Shown in pieces: positions 17,165 to 26,444 of a DNA stretch of 64,000 nt (positions are counted from its first letter, which is position 1; each line of letters starts with the position of its first letter). A model generated the notes under the pieces. The model made no database searches and was not told the origin of the DNA. It worked only from the letters and a program-made list of their open reading frames with translations. A program made the translations under genes and the position numbers. Source of the DNA: Roseiarcus sp963798015 (GTDB lineage Bacteria > Pseudomonadota > Alphaproteobacteria > Rhizobiales > Beijerinckiaceae); contig CAWCSA010000015.1 in NCBI GenBank assembly GCA_963798015.1, forward strand, positions 1-64,000. Direction: 5' to 3'.

Positions 17165-18808
17165 ATGGCTGCCAAAGACGTACGTTTTTCTTCTGACGCC
17201 CGCGACAAGATGCTGCGCGGCGTCGACATTCTCGCCAACGCCGTCAAGGTGACGCTGGGCCCGAAGGGCCGCAACGTCATTATCGACAAGTCGTTCGGCG
17301 CCCCGCGCATCACCAAGGACGGCGTCACCGTCGCAAAGGAGATCGAACTTGAAGACAAGTTCGAAAACATGGGCGCGCAGATGGTTCGCGAGGTCGCTTC
17401 CAAGACCAACGACAAGGCCGGCGACGGCACCACCACCGCCACGGTTCTTGCCCAGGCCATCGTTCGCGAAGGCGCAAAACTGGTCGCGGCGGGCATGAAC
17501 CCGATGGATCTGAAGCGCGGCGTCGATCTCGCGGTTTCCGAGGCGGTCAAGGACATCGCCAAGCGTGCGAAGAAGATCAAGGAATCGTCTGAAGTCGCGC
17601 AGGTCGGCTCGATTGCCGCCAACGGCGACAAGTCGATCGGCAAGATGATCGCCGACGCGATGCAGAAGGTCGGCAACGAGGGGGTCATCACGGTCGAAGA
17701 GGCCAAGACCGCCGACACCGAGCTTGAGGTCGTCGAGGGCATGCAGTTCGACCGTGGCTATCTCTCGCCCTATTTCGTCACCAACGCCGAGAAGATGCTG
17801 GCAGAGCTCGAGGATCCCTACATCCTCATCCACGAGAAGAAGCTCTCCTCGCTGCAGCCGATGCTCCCCGTCCTTGAGGCCGTGGTGCAGACCGGCAAGC
17901 CGCTCCTCATCATTGCTGAAGACATTGAAGGCGAAGCGCTCGCGACCCTGGTCGTCAACAAGCTGCGCGGCGGCCTCAAGGTCGCAGCAGTCAAGGCGCC
18001 TGGCTTCGGCGATCGCCGCAAGGCGATGCTCGAGGACATCGCGATCCTGACCAGCGGCACCCTGATCGCCGAGGATCTTGGCATCAAGCTTGAGAATGTC
18101 ACGATCCAGATGCTCGGCCGGGCCAAGCGCGTCCGTATCGAGAAGGAAAACACCACGATCATCAATGGCGTCGGCAAGAAGGCCGACATCGAGGGCCGGA
18201 TCTCCCAGATCAAGGCGCAGATCGAGGACACGACCTCCGACTACGACAAGGAGAAGCTGCAGGAGCGGCTGGCGAAGCTCGCCGGCGGCGTTGCGGTGAT
18301 CCGCGTCGGCGGCGCGACCGAAGTTGAGGTCAAGGAGAAGAAGGACCGCGTCGACGACGCCCTCAACGCCACCCGCGCGGCGGTCGAGGAAGGCATCGTT
18401 CCGGGCGGCGGCGTTGCGCTTCTGCGCGCCAGGATCGCCGTCTCCAAGCTCAGAAGCGAGAACGCCGATGAGCAGGCCGGCATCAGCATCGTGCTGAAGG
18501 CGCTCGAGGCTCCGATCCGTCAGATCGCTGAGAACGCGGGCAACGAAGGCTCGATCGTGGTCGGCAAGATCACCGACAACAAGTCGCAGACCTTCGGCTT
18601 CAACGCCCAGACGGACCAGTATGTCGACATGATCGAGGCCGGCATCGTCGATCCGGCCAAGGTCGTGCGCACCGCGCTGCAGGACGCCGCCTCGGTGGCC
18701 GGCCTCCTTATCACCACGGAAGCAATGGTCGGCGACAAGCCGAAGAAAGACGCGCCGGCCATGCCGATGGGCGGCGGCGGTGGCGGCATGGGCGGGATGG
18801 ACTTCTAA
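17165..18808 (+). CDS. groEL: Chaperonin GroEL
   Basis: A 547-residue ATP-driven folding chaperonin of usual length. The nucleotide-binding GDGTTTATVLAQ (about residues 86-97) and the apical and equatorial domains are complete, and the C-terminus is the flexible GGGGGMGGMDF tail. It is co-transcribed with groES under CIRCE control and followed by a strong terminator. A second groEL elsewhere would be normal for this group. Confidence 0.98.
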   Translation: MAAKDVRFSSDARDKMLRGVDILANAVKVTLGPKGRNVIIDKSFGAPRITKDGVTVAKEIELEDKFENMGAQMVREVASKTNDKAGDGTTTATVLAQAIVREGAKLVAAGMNPMDLKRGVDLAVSEAVKDIAKRAKKIKESSEVAQVGSIAANGDKSIGKMIADAMQKVGNEGVITVEEAKTADTELEVVEGMQFDRGYLSPYFVTNAEKMLAELEDPYILIHEKKLSSLQPMLPVLEAVVQTGKPLLIIAEDIEGEALATLVVNKLRGGLKVAAVKAPGFGDRRKAMLEDIAILTSGTLIAEDLGIKLENVTIQMLGRAKRVRIEKENTTIINGVGKKADIEGRISQIKAQIEDTTSDYDKEKLQERLAKLAGGVAVIRVGGATEVEVKEKKDRVDDALNATRAAVEEGIVPGGGVALLRARIAVSKLRSENADEQAGISIVLKALEAPIRQIAENAGNEGSIVVGKITDNKSQTFGFNAQTDQYVDMIEAGIVDPAKVVRTALQDAASVAGLLITTEAMVGDKPKKDAPAMPMGGGGGGMGGMDF

Positions 18809-18835
18809 GTCCCGTACCCTTCGTCATTGAGAACG

Positions 18836-18863
18836 AAAGGGCGGCCGAAGGGTCGCCCTTTTT
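18836..18863 (+). terminator. groESL terminator
   Basis: AAAGGGCG and CGCCCTTT arms enclose a short loop and run into TTTTT. It begins 27 bp after the groEL stop. Confidence 0.9.
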
Positions 18864-18905
18864 GTTGTGGCCGCCGTTCTCGATCTCCCCGAGGGCGTCG
18901 CAAAA

Positions 18906-18933
18906 AGGCGCCGCAATTGTGCACGAGGCGCCT
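18906..18933. repeat. Inverted repeat before the PotA-like gene
   Basis: Arms AGGCGCC and GGCGCCT are 14 nt apart. The hairpin may be a second, weak terminator behind groEL or part of the regulatory region of the transporter operon. Confidence 0.4.
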
Positions 18934-19027
18934 AATTTAACGGCAACCTTTCGTCCGCCTTCGCCAGGCGCAGACTGAAAACCTCCTGCCGACAGTTGTT
19001 TGACCCTCGCCGGCGCGAGATCGCAAC

Positions 19028-19044
19028 TGGCACGGGCGTTGCAA
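19028..19044 (+). promoter_or_regulatory. Sigma-54 promoter of the PotABCD-like operon
   Basis: TGGCACGGGCGTTGCAA matches the sigma-54 consensus TGGCAC-N5-TTGCW at every fixed position, with the invariant GG and GC at the expected -24/-12 spacing. Transcription would start near 19055, 25 bp before the likely GTG start. It implies RpoN/NtrC-type (nitrogen) control of this importer. The activator site is not identified. Confidence 0.75.
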
Positions 19045-19080
19045 ACCGATCCCCAAGACCGACCGTCAAATCGTGAGGTG

Positions 19081-20085
19081 GTGTTGGAGCCGGCCGACCT
19101 CGAACTGATTCATCTCACCAAGCGCTATGGCGCCACGACCGCGGTCGATTCCATCGACCTCAAGGTTCCGGCCGGCGCCTATTGCTGTCTGCTCGGCCCG
19201 TCGGGCTGCGGCAAGACCTCGACCTTGCGCATGATTGCGGGCCACGAGAGCGCGACCGAAGGCGACATTCTCATCGGCCCGACCAACGTCACCGAGCTGC
19301 CTCCGGCCCGGCGCGGCACGGCGATGATGTTCCAGAGCTACGCGCTCTTCCCGCATCTTTCCTGCGTCGACAACGTTGCTTTCTCGCTCAAGATGAAGGG
19401 CGTCGATAAGGCGACGCGGCGGGGCAAGGCGATGGAATTCCTCGAGCTCGTGGCCATGACGCCCTATGCTCAGCGGATTCCGGCCCAGCTGTCCGGCGGC
19501 CAGCAACAGCGCATCGCGCTCGCGCGCGCCCTCGTCACCGATCCCCAGATCCTTCTGCTCGACGAGCCGCTTTCCGCGCTTGACCCTTTCTTACGCGTGC
19601 GCATGCGGGCCGAGCTTCGCCGCTTCCAGCGGCAGCTCAACATCCCCTTCATCCACGTCACGCATGGGCAAGACGAGGCTCTCGCGCTGGCCGACCTCGT
19701 CGTCGTGATGAACAAGGGCCGCATCGAGCAGACAGCCACGCCACGCGAGCTCTTCGAAAAACCCGCCACCGAATTCATCGCTCGCTTCCTGGGCGGGCAC
19801 AACGTGATCGAGACGCCGGCGGGACCGGTCGCGGTGCGCGCCGACCGCATCACGCTGCGCCGCGGCAATGGCTCTGGCGCAAACGACGCGCGGTTCGTCG
19901 CCGCGGTGCGCGCCGTCGAATATCAGGGCGCGCATTACCAGGTGTCGCTCGATCGGCCGGGCACGGGCGAGCTTATGGCGGTCGTCAGCGACGAGCAGTT
20001 CGCTGGCGAACCGCTCAACATCGGCGACAACGTTTCCGTTCTCTGGGCCGACAAAGACATTCACACGCTGGCCCCGGCGTCGTGA
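19081..20085 (+). CDS. Polyamine-type ABC transporter ATP-binding protein (PotA-like)
   Basis: A 334-residue ATPase. Walker A GPSGCGKTS (about residues 37-45), Q-loop MFQSYALFPH, signature LSGGQQQR, Walker B LLLDEP and switch THGQDEA are present; the C-terminal ~80 residues form a TOBE-like regulatory domain. The reading frame is open back to 19000, but the sigma-54 promoter at 19028 would exclude that start, so the GTG at 19081 (or GTG 19078/TTG 19084) is preferred. First gene of a four-gene operon with a binding protein and two permeases of the spermidine/putrescine class. Confidence 0.85.
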   Translation: MLEPADLELIHLTKRYGATTAVDSIDLKVPAGAYCCLLGPSGCGKTSTLRMIAGHESATEGDILIGPTNVTELPPARRGTAMMFQSYALFPHLSCVDNVAFSLKMKGVDKATRRGKAMEFLELVAMTPYAQRIPAQLSGGQQQRIALARALVTDPQILLLDEPLSALDPFLRVRMRAELRRFQRQLNIPFIHVTHGQDEALALADLVVVMNKGRIEQTATPRELFEKPATEFIARFLGGHNVIETPAGPVAVRADRITLRRGNGSGANDARFVAAVRAVEYQGAHYQVSLDRPGTGELMAVVSDEQFAGEPLNIGDNVSVLWADKDIHTLAPAS

Positions 20086-20116
20086 AGCGGGCGGGGAAAT
20101 GCTGAGGAGAGAGCAC

Positions 20117-21409
20117 ATGTCAAAGAAAACCAACAAGACAACTGGCCTATCCCGCCGCGCCGTGCTGAAGGGCGCGGCCGGACTTGCCGGCGCCGCGGCA
20201 GGCTCCGGCGCGATCACTGGCTTTCCAGCTGTGTGGTCTCAGGAAGAGAAGGTGCTGCGCTATCTCGGCACCGCGGTGAACCAGTCGGACGAGATGACCA
20301 AAAAGGTCAAGGAAGAGACTGGCATCACCATCCAGAACATCGTCGCGACCACCGACGACGTGACCAAACGCGTGATCACGCAGCCGAACTCGTTCGACAT
20401 TCTCGACACCGAGTACTTCAGCCTGAAAAAGCTCGTGCCATCTGGCAACATCCTGCCGATCGACGCCAAGAAGATCAAAGAGTTCGACAACATCACGCCG
20501 GTCTTCACCAAGGGCCAATTGCCGAACGGCAAGGTCATCGGCGATCAGGGCACCGCGCCCAAGAAAGTCATGTTCGTCGAAGGCCCGAATTCGACGAAAT
20601 TCTCGGCGACGCCGACGGAATGGGTCACCCTCATCCCGACCGTCTACAACGCCGACACGCTCGGTATTCGCCCCGATCTCATCAAGCGGCCGATCGAACA
20701 CTGGTCCGAATTGCTTAACCCTGACTTCAAGGGCAAAGCCGCCATCCTCAACATCCCCTCGATTGGCATCATGGACGCCGCGATGGTGGTCGAGTCCCTT
20801 GGCAAGTATAAATATCCCGACAAGGGCAACATGACGAAGCCCGAGATTGACATGACGATGGGCGTGCTTACGGAAGCCAAGAAGGCCGGCCAGTTCCGCG
20901 CCTTCTGGAAGGACTTCAACGAGAGCGTCAACCTGATGTCGTCGGGCGAGACCGTCATCCAATCCATGTGGTCGCCGGCCGTGACCGCCGTGCGCTCCAA
21001 GGGCATTCCCTGCGTGTTCCAGCCGCTGAAAGAAGGCTACCGTTCGTGGGCGTCCGGTTTCTGCATGTCGAAAGGCGTCACGCAGAAGCAGTCCGACATG
21101 ATCTACGAGTTCATCAACTGGTACCTGTCCGGATGGGCGGGCGCCTATCTCAACCGTCAGGGCTATTATTCTGCGGTGCTGTCCACCGCCAAGGCCAACA
21201 TGGCGCCTTACGAGTGGGCCTACTGGATGGAAGGCAAGCCGGCCGAGAAGGACATCAAGGGGCCGGATGGCTCGCTCCTCGAAAAAGCCGGCGCAACGCG
21301 CGACGGCGGCTCCTACGACGAGCGCATGGGTCACGTCGCTTGCTGGAATTCGGTCATGGACGAGAACGACTACATGGTACGCAAATGGAACGAGTTCATC
21401 GCGGCGTGA
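20117..21409 (+). CDS. Polyamine-type ABC transporter substrate-binding protein (PotD-like)
   Basis: A 430-residue periplasmic binding protein. A twin-arginine signal (SRRAVLKGAAGLAGAAAGSG, about residues 12-31) implies folded export by Tat. The mature part has the PotD-like pattern, including VSTNWGTALN-like positions replaced by VTLIPTVYNADTLGI and TVIQSMWSPAV. GAGGAGAGAG lies 5 bp before the ATG; the frame is open far upstream but overlaps the ATPase gene. Because PotD family members bind polyamines, amino acid derivatives or opines, the ligand is not certain. Confidence 0.85.
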   Translation: MSKKTNKTTGLSRRAVLKGAAGLAGAAAGSGAITGFPAVWSQEEKVLRYLGTAVNQSDEMTKKVKEETGITIQNIVATTDDVTKRVITQPNSFDILDTEYFSLKKLVPSGNILPIDAKKIKEFDNITPVFTKGQLPNGKVIGDQGTAPKKVMFVEGPNSTKFSATPTEWVTLIPTVYNADTLGIRPDLIKRPIEHWSELLNPDFKGKAAILNIPSIGIMDAAMVVESLGKYKYPDKGNMTKPEIDMTMGVLTEAKKAGQFRAFWKDFNESVNLMSSGETVIQSMWSPAVTAVRSKGIPCVFQPLKEGYRSWASGFCMSKGVTQKQSDMIYEFINWYLSGWAGAYLNRQGYYSAVLSTAKANMAPYEWAYWMEGKPAEKDIKGPDGSLLEKAGATRDGGSYDERMGHVACWNSVMDENDYMVRKWNEFIAA

Positions 21410-21438
21410 TCGGCTCGCGTACGACCTTCCTCTCCAGC

Positions 21439-21462
21439 CCTCTCCCGCGCGAGCGGGAGAGG
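21439..21462. repeat. REP-like palindrome between binding-protein and permease genes
   Basis: A perfect 10-bp stem CCTCTCCCGC / GCGGGAGAGG with a 4-nt loop. This palindrome type is common between genes in Hyphomicrobiales. At this place it could stabilise the upstream binding-protein mRNA or reduce permease expression. Confidence 0.75.
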
Positions 21463-21485
21463 AACGAGAAACCTGACGGCTTCCG

Positions 21486-22433
21486 ATGACAGCAGTCGCC
21501 GAGACGACCGCAGCCACCGCCGCGCCGGCGACGCGGGCGGCGGCGGCATCGAGCGCCATCGACCGCATCGGCGTGCCCGGATGGGTTCAGGCGACGCCGT
21601 TCGCGCTCGTTTTCCTCATCTTCTTCATCATCCCGCTGATCCTCGTCGTGATCGTGAGCTTCTGGGATTACAACGACTACGCGATGATCCCGCGCTTCAC
21701 GACACGCAGCTACACCGAGAATTTCGAGGGCTGCCTCGCGCAGTTTCCCGACCTCTGCACGATCCTGCGGACCTATGTCTCGACTGCGAAGTTCTGCTTC
21801 ATTGTCTGGTTGACGACGCTGATCATCGGCTTCACAGTCGCTTACTTTCTCGCCTTCCACATCCGCTCGGCGACGACCCAGATGGTGCTGTTCCTCGTCT
21901 GCACCATCCCGTTCTGGACGTCGAACGTCATCCGGATGATTTCATGGATTCCGCTGCTCGGCCGCAACGAACTCGTGAACGACGCGCTCATGAAGACCCA
22001 CATTGTCGACAGGCCGGTCGAGTGGCTGCTCTACTCGCCTTTCTCAGTGTCGCTCGCATTCACCCACCTTTTCACCTTCTTCATGGTCGTGCCGATCTTC
22101 AATTCGATGATGCGCATCGACAAGCGTCTGGTCGAAGCGGCCTACGATTCCGGGGCGTCAGGCTGGCAGACCTTGTGGAACCTGATCATTCCCCTGTCCA
22201 AGCCTGGCATCGTCATCGGCTCGATCTTCGTCGTAACGATCGTGATGGGCGACTTCATCACCTTCGACGTGATGGGCGGCGAGCAGATCGCCTCCGCCGG
22301 CAAGGTCGTCGAGACCCGCCTCAACGCTCTACAATTCCCGCCCGCCGCCGCCAACGCCGTCATTCTGCTTGCGGTGACGCTCCTGATCATCACCGCGCTC
22401 AACCGCGTCGTCGACGTTCAGAAAGAGCTCTGA
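21486..22433 (+). CDS. Polyamine-type ABC transporter permease (PotB-like)
   Basis: A 315-residue inner-membrane permease with six main hydrophobic helices after an Ala-rich cytoplasmic N-terminus. A long periplasmic loop follows helix 1, as in PotB. The coupling loop VEAAYDSGASGWQTLWNLIIPLSKPG (about residues 217-242) carries the EAA-G motif. It ends 2 bp before the next permease gene. Confidence 0.88.
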   Translation: MTAVAETTAATAAPATRAAAASSAIDRIGVPGWVQATPFALVFLIFFIIPLILVVIVSFWDYNDYAMIPRFTTRSYTENFEGCLAQFPDLCTILRTYVSTAKFCFIVWLTTLIIGFTVAYFLAFHIRSATTQMVLFLVCTIPFWTSNVIRMISWIPLLGRNELVNDALMKTHIVDRPVEWLLYSPFSVSLAFTHLFTFFMVVPIFNSMMRIDKRLVEAAYDSGASGWQTLWNLIIPLSKPGIVIGSIFVVTIVMGDFITFDVMGGEQIASAGKVVETRLNALQFPPAAANAVILLAVTLLIITALNRVVDVQKEL

Positions 22434-22435
22434 CG

Positions 22436-23320
22436 ATGGGCGAAGAGCGATCCCCCGCTTTCTACTGGCTGGCGGCCTTTTTCGCGCTGTTTGTGCTGTT
22501 TCTCTACGGTCCGATGATCGTCATCTTCGTTCTTTCGTTCCAGGGTCCAACCGGCGGACTGACGTTCCCGATGAATGGCGTGTCGCTGCACTGGTTCGAG
22601 CGGCTGTGGAACGGGGGCGGCATCGTTGACATTCACGACGCTTTCGCGCGCTCGCTGAAGCTCGGGCTCGTCGTGATGGTTCTCACCGTGCTCCTGTCGC
22701 TGAGCGCGGGACTCGCATTCCGCAAGCGGTTTCCGGGGGCGCGGCTCCTGTTCTTCGTCGCGGTCGCGAGTTTGATCGTGCCGTCGATCGTGACCTCGCT
22801 CGGCATTGCGCTGGAATTCCGCCTGCTTGACGATTTCATCAAGAACCATGGGCCGTCCTGGATCGCCGACGGTTTCCAGACGAGCATGGGCACGTTCACC
22901 TCCGGCCTCGGCGCGCATCTAACCTGGACCTTGCCGTTCGGCCTGCTCGTGATGTTTGCGATTTTCAACCGCTTCGACAATCGCTTCGAGGAGGCGGCGC
23001 GTGATCAGGGCGCGACGCCGTGGCAGACGCTGCGCTTTGTCATTCTGCCAATCATCCTGACGTCCGTAATCGGCGTCGGGTTCTTCGGCTTCACGCTGTC
23101 GTGGGACGAGATTGCGCGCTCGAGCCAGGCGATGGGTGAGCACAACACCCTGCCGATGGAATTGCAGGCCCTGACCACAACCGTGACGACCCCTGAGATT
23201 TATGCGCTCGGCACCGCGACGACCGGCGTCTCGTTCGCCGTCATCGCGCTGGCGCTCATCGGCATCATGACGATCCGCGCCCGTCAGTCGCGACACGGCT
23301 CGGACGCCGGTCAGGCGTGA
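22436..23320 (+). CDS. Polyamine-type ABC transporter permease (PotC-like)
   Basis: A 294-residue permease, last gene of the operon. The coupling loop FEEAARDQGATPWQTLRFVILPIILTS (about residues 183-209) is clear and the N-terminal helix FYWLAAFFALFVLFLYGPMIVIFVLSF is typical of PotC. The ATG follows the upstream stop after 2 bp, so the two permeases are translationally coupled. Confidence 0.88.
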   Translation: MGEERSPAFYWLAAFFALFVLFLYGPMIVIFVLSFQGPTGGLTFPMNGVSLHWFERLWNGGGIVDIHDAFARSLKLGLVVMVLTVLLSLSAGLAFRKRFPGARLLFFVAVASLIVPSIVTSLGIALEFRLLDDFIKNHGPSWIADGFQTSMGTFTSGLGAHLTWTLPFGLLVMFAIFNRFDNRFEEAARDQGATPWQTLRFVILPIILTSVIGVGFFGFTLSWDEIARSSQAMGEHNTLPMELQALTTTVTTPEIYALGTATTGVSFAVIALALIGIMTIRARQSRHGSDAGQA

Positions 23321-23495
23321 CGTCGATCAGCTCGACGAGCGTCTTCGCGCTCCCCCAGTCGCCCAAAGCGTGGCCGACCCTTTAGGGTTAGCGAATCGAA
23401 CGCAACGCCTGTAAACTCACCCCGCGCCGCGCAGCTGGGCTAAACTCGTGCTGAAACCGCGCGCTTATAAGCGGGACTTAATCGGGGAGTTTGAC

Positions 23496-23933
23496 ATGAG
23501 CAACGTTACACGTCGCAGCCTTATTCTATCGGGCGCCGGTCTCGCGACCGCAGCCTTTGTTGTGCCGGCCGAAGCCGCGACTGGCGCCATCTCGCTGCAC
23601 ATCGCGAGCGCCGGTTTCATCTTCGGCGTGACTGGCGGCAGCGGCACCTTAACCTTCCGGGGACGTCAATTCCCGCTCAGAATCGGCGGCATCAGCGCGG
23701 GCGCGTTGATCGGCGTCTCGGCGACCGATCTGGTCGGCACCGCGTTTAACATTCACTCTCCGGGCGACATTGCAGGCATTTACTCGGCCATCGGCGCCGG
23801 CATGTCGATCGCGGGGGGCAGAAGCAACGCGCAGCTCTCCAACGCCAACGGCGTGAGGCTGCGCCTTCACGGACGCCAGGTCGGCTTCAGCTTCTCGATC
23901 GACCTCAGCGGAATGAGCATCTCGCTCGCTTAA
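23496..23933 (+). CDS. Exported protein of a conserved uncharacterised family
   Basis: A 145-residue protein. The N-terminus TRRSLILSGAGLATAAFVVPAEA is a Tat-like signal peptide with cleavage near residue 27. The mature domain (about 115 residues) is Gly/Ile/Ser-rich and beta-like, with GSGTLTFRGRQFPL and the closing LHGRQVGFSFSIDLSGM. It resembles a family of small proteobacterial exported proteins without known function. GGGGAGT 7 bp upstream supports this ATG over an earlier in-frame codon. It precedes the exported phosphatase by 22 bp. Confidence 0.65.
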   Translation: MSNVTRRSLILSGAGLATAAFVVPAEAATGAISLHIASAGFIFGVTGGSGTLTFRGRQFPLRIGGISAGALIGVSATDLVGTAFNIHSPGDIAGIYSAIGAGMSIAGGRSNAQLSNANGVRLRLHGRQVGFSFSIDLSGMSISLA

Positions 23934-23955
23934 GTCTTGGAATTAGCGGCTCGCG

Positions 23956-24978
23956 ATGGAGCTGCACCGGCGCGAATTCGCAGCGCTCATGCTTGGCGGG
24001 GCGGCTGTGCTCAGCCTCCCCGGGCAGGCGAACGCTGAAAGCGATCCCCTGCCCTCATGGAACGCCGGGCCGGCCAAGGACGCGATCGTCAAATTCGTTC
24101 ACGCGACGACCGACGCCGCAAGCCCAAACTTCGTGCCGCTCTCCGACCGCATCGCAACCTTCGACCAGGACGGGACGCTGTGGGTCGAGCATCCAATCTA
24201 TACGCAGCTCGTATTCGCCTTCGACCGTGTGCCGCAGGTTGTGAAGGAAAGACCCGAGCTTGCAGATGAGCCGGCGTTCAAGGCCGTTCTCTCAGGCGAC
24301 CGCGAGGTGATCGCGAGCCTCTCGATGGAAGCGCTTCTTTCCGTCGTAGGCGCGACCCTGACAGGCATGGACGTCGAGACCTACCGCGACGAGGTCGCCG
24401 CCTGGATCAAGAAGGCGCGCGATCCGCGCTGGAAGCGGCCGTTCACCGAGCTCGTCTATCAGCCGCAGATAGAGCTGCTCAAGTATTTGCGCGCCAACGG
24501 CTACCGCACTTACATCGTCACCGGTGGCGGCCAGGATTTCGTGCGCGCCTACGCCGAGCCGATCTACGGGATTCCCGTCGAGCAGGTGGTCGGAACCATG
24601 TTCGGGCTCGGCTTCGAGCCGGGGGCTGACGGCGAGCCCGTCCTCAAACGGGAACCCAAGCTCCTCCTCGACGACGACAAGGCCGGCAAACCCGAGGGCA
24701 TCCATCTCGTGATCGGCCGTAGGCCCCATTTCGCTTTCGGCAATACCCCGGGTGACCAACAGATGCTGCAATATACAACGGCGGGGCCGGGCGCGAGACT
24801 CGGGATGCTGGTTCTCCATGACGACGGCGTGCGTGAATACGCCTATGGGCCAGCCGAGGGTCTGCCCAATTCGAAGATCGGGACCTTTCCCCAAAGTCTC
24901 TACGACTTGGCGATGAAAGACGGCTGGATCGTCGTCAGCATGAAAAACGACTGGAAGCGCATTTTCGCGTTCGAATAG
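23956..24978 (+). CDS. Exported HAD-superfamily phosphatase
   Basis: A 340-residue protein. Motif I DQDGTLW (nucleophile Asp, about residues 70-76), motif II in TGGGQDF (about residues 193-199) and motif IV in FGNTPGDQQM (about residues 262-271) define a haloacid-dehalogenase phosphatase. The N-terminus (RREFAALMLGGAAVLSLPGQANA) is a Tat-type signal peptide, so it acts in the periplasm. The start ATG lies 22 bp after the previous exported protein, probably one transcript. Confidence 0.82.
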   Translation: MELHRREFAALMLGGAAVLSLPGQANAESDPLPSWNAGPAKDAIVKFVHATTDAASPNFVPLSDRIATFDQDGTLWVEHPIYTQLVFAFDRVPQVVKERPELADEPAFKAVLSGDREVIASLSMEALLSVVGATLTGMDVETYRDEVAAWIKKARDPRWKRPFTELVYQPQIELLKYLRANGYRTYIVTGGGQDFVRAYAEPIYGIPVEQVVGTMFGLGFEPGADGEPVLKREPKLLLDDDKAGKPEGIHLVIGRRPHFAFGNTPGDQQMLQYTTAGPGARLGMLVLHDDGVREYAYGPAEGLPNSKIGTFPQSLYDLAMKDGWIVVSMKNDWKRIFAFE

Positions 24979-25373
24979 GCCGTCCGCGCCCCAAAAGACC
25001 GCTGATTTTTCCCCCATCAGAGCAGGCCAGGTTAAGATTCACCGGGAAGACCTGCCTGTCTGTGGGCGGCCAAGCGGGGTCGTGCGGTTGGTCGATTCCA
25101 GGAGGCGGCGCCTTCCCGCCAACTGAACGGCGGCGGCGTCCGCGGTCGTCCGAGCTTCCCAGCTCCCCGGCGCCTCCGGAGCGTATACCGCCATTGGTAA
25201 AGCCGTTGGCTAATATAACATAATATTTGTGCTATTAATACGGCTGGAGACGCCAAGGCTCACGCGCGATTTTTAAGGCGCGGAACTAAACCGGGTGATA
25301 ACCTACTGAAAACATTGGGGCGCGCCGGTAAAAAAGGAACTAGGGCCCAGTCGGCTCCTAACGGCAGGACGCT
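24979..25373. other. Intergenic region between phosphatase and fabH
   Basis: About 395 bp between convergent genes. It contains a 30-bp AT-rich patch near 25210-25240 and no convincing gene, terminator or RNA. A short minus-strand frame (25032-25256) has no supporting start signal. Confidence 0.5.
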
Positions 25374-26426
25374 TCACCAGCAAATCAGCGCCGCGCCCCA
25401 GGTGAAACCACCGCCCATCGCTTCGATCATCACCAGATCGCCGGGCTTGATGCGCCCGTCCTTGACCCCGACGTCGAGCGCGAGCGGGATCGAGGCGGCG
25501 GACGTGTTGCCGTGCTGGTCGACGGTGACGATGACCTTGTCGCGGGCAATGCCGAGCTTGTCTGCGGAAGCATCGATGATGCGGCGATTGGCCTGATGGG
25601 GCACGAACCAGTCGATCTCGTCAGCCGTGACGCCGGCGTCGGCGAAGCATCCCTGGATCACGTCGGTCACCATGCCGACCGCGTGGCGGAACACTTCTTT
25701 GCCTTCCATCCGCAAATGGCCAACCGTCCCGGTGGTCGAGGGACCGCCGTCGACGTAGAGCTTGTCGCGATGCCGGCCGTCCGCGCGCAAGCGCGAGGCA
25801 ATCACGCCCGGCGAGGCAAGCCGGCCGTCGCTGTCGCGCGCCTCGAGCACGATCGCTCCCGCCCCGTCGCCGAACAGGACGCAGGTCGTGCGGTCGTGCC
25901 AATCCAGGAGGCGCGAGAAAGTCTCTGCGCCGATCACAAGCGCGCGTTTATTCGAGCCGGAACGCAGAAACTTGTCTGCGGTCACGACGGCGTAGACGAA
26001 GCCGCTGCAGACAGCCTGCAGATCGAAAGCAGCCCCCTCGACGATCCCAAGAGCGGCCTGAACCTGAGTAGCGACCGCGGGAAACGTGTAGTCCGGCGTC
26101 GACGTGGCGACAATGACGAGGTCAATGTCGCCCGCCGCAAGGCCGGCGCTCCGCAACGCCGCCTGGGCCGCATGAACCGCCAGTGAGGATGTGGTTTCGT
26201 CGGGCCCGGCGACATAACGCTGGCGGATGCCGGTGCGCTGCACGATCCATTCATCCGACGTGTCGACCGTCGTCGCCAACTCAGCGTTCGAGACGACGCG
26301 CGCGGGTAGCGCAGAGCCAGAACCGCGCACGCAGACGCGGATCAAGCCCGGTGCGCGGCCACGGGAGGCTTCCTGTTCGGGACGTCGTGCGCGACGGTCG
26401 ACTGGCGGAGGGGATGCAAGGCTCAT
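25374..26426 (-). CDS. fabH: 3-oxoacyl-ACP synthase III (FabH)
   Basis: A 350-residue condensing enzyme that starts fatty acid synthesis from acetyl-CoA and malonyl-ACP. The catalytic triad is visible as Cys in LQAVCSGFVYAV, His in VPHQANRRI and Asn in QHGNTSAASI. The first ~28 residues are an atypical Arg/Pro-rich extension; a start further in is possible. It follows plsX by 18 bp, the usual pair. Confidence 0.95.
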   Translation of the reverse strand: MSLASPPPVDRRARRPEQEASRGRAPGLIRVCVRGSGSALPARVVSNAELATTVDTSDEWIVQRTGIRQRYVAGPDETTSSLAVHAAQAALRSAGLAAGDIDLVIVATSTPDYTFPAVATQVQAALGIVEGAAFDLQAVCSGFVYAVVTADKFLRSGSNKRALVIGAETFSRLLDWHDRTTCVLFGDGAGAIVLEARDSDGRLASPGVIASRLRADGRHRDKLYVDGGPSTTGTVGHLRMEGKEVFRHAVGMVTDVIQGCFADAGVTADEIDWFVPHQANRRIIDASADKLGIARDKVIVTVDQHGNTSAASIPLALDVGVKDGRIKPGDLVMIEAMGGGFTWGAALICW

Positions 26427-26444
26427 GAACGGGATTTTCCCAAG

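Noticed and set aside
19000..19080. TTG start at 19000 for the PotA-like ATPase
   Set aside because: It lies upstream of the sigma-54 promoter at 19028 and adds residues not typical of the family.
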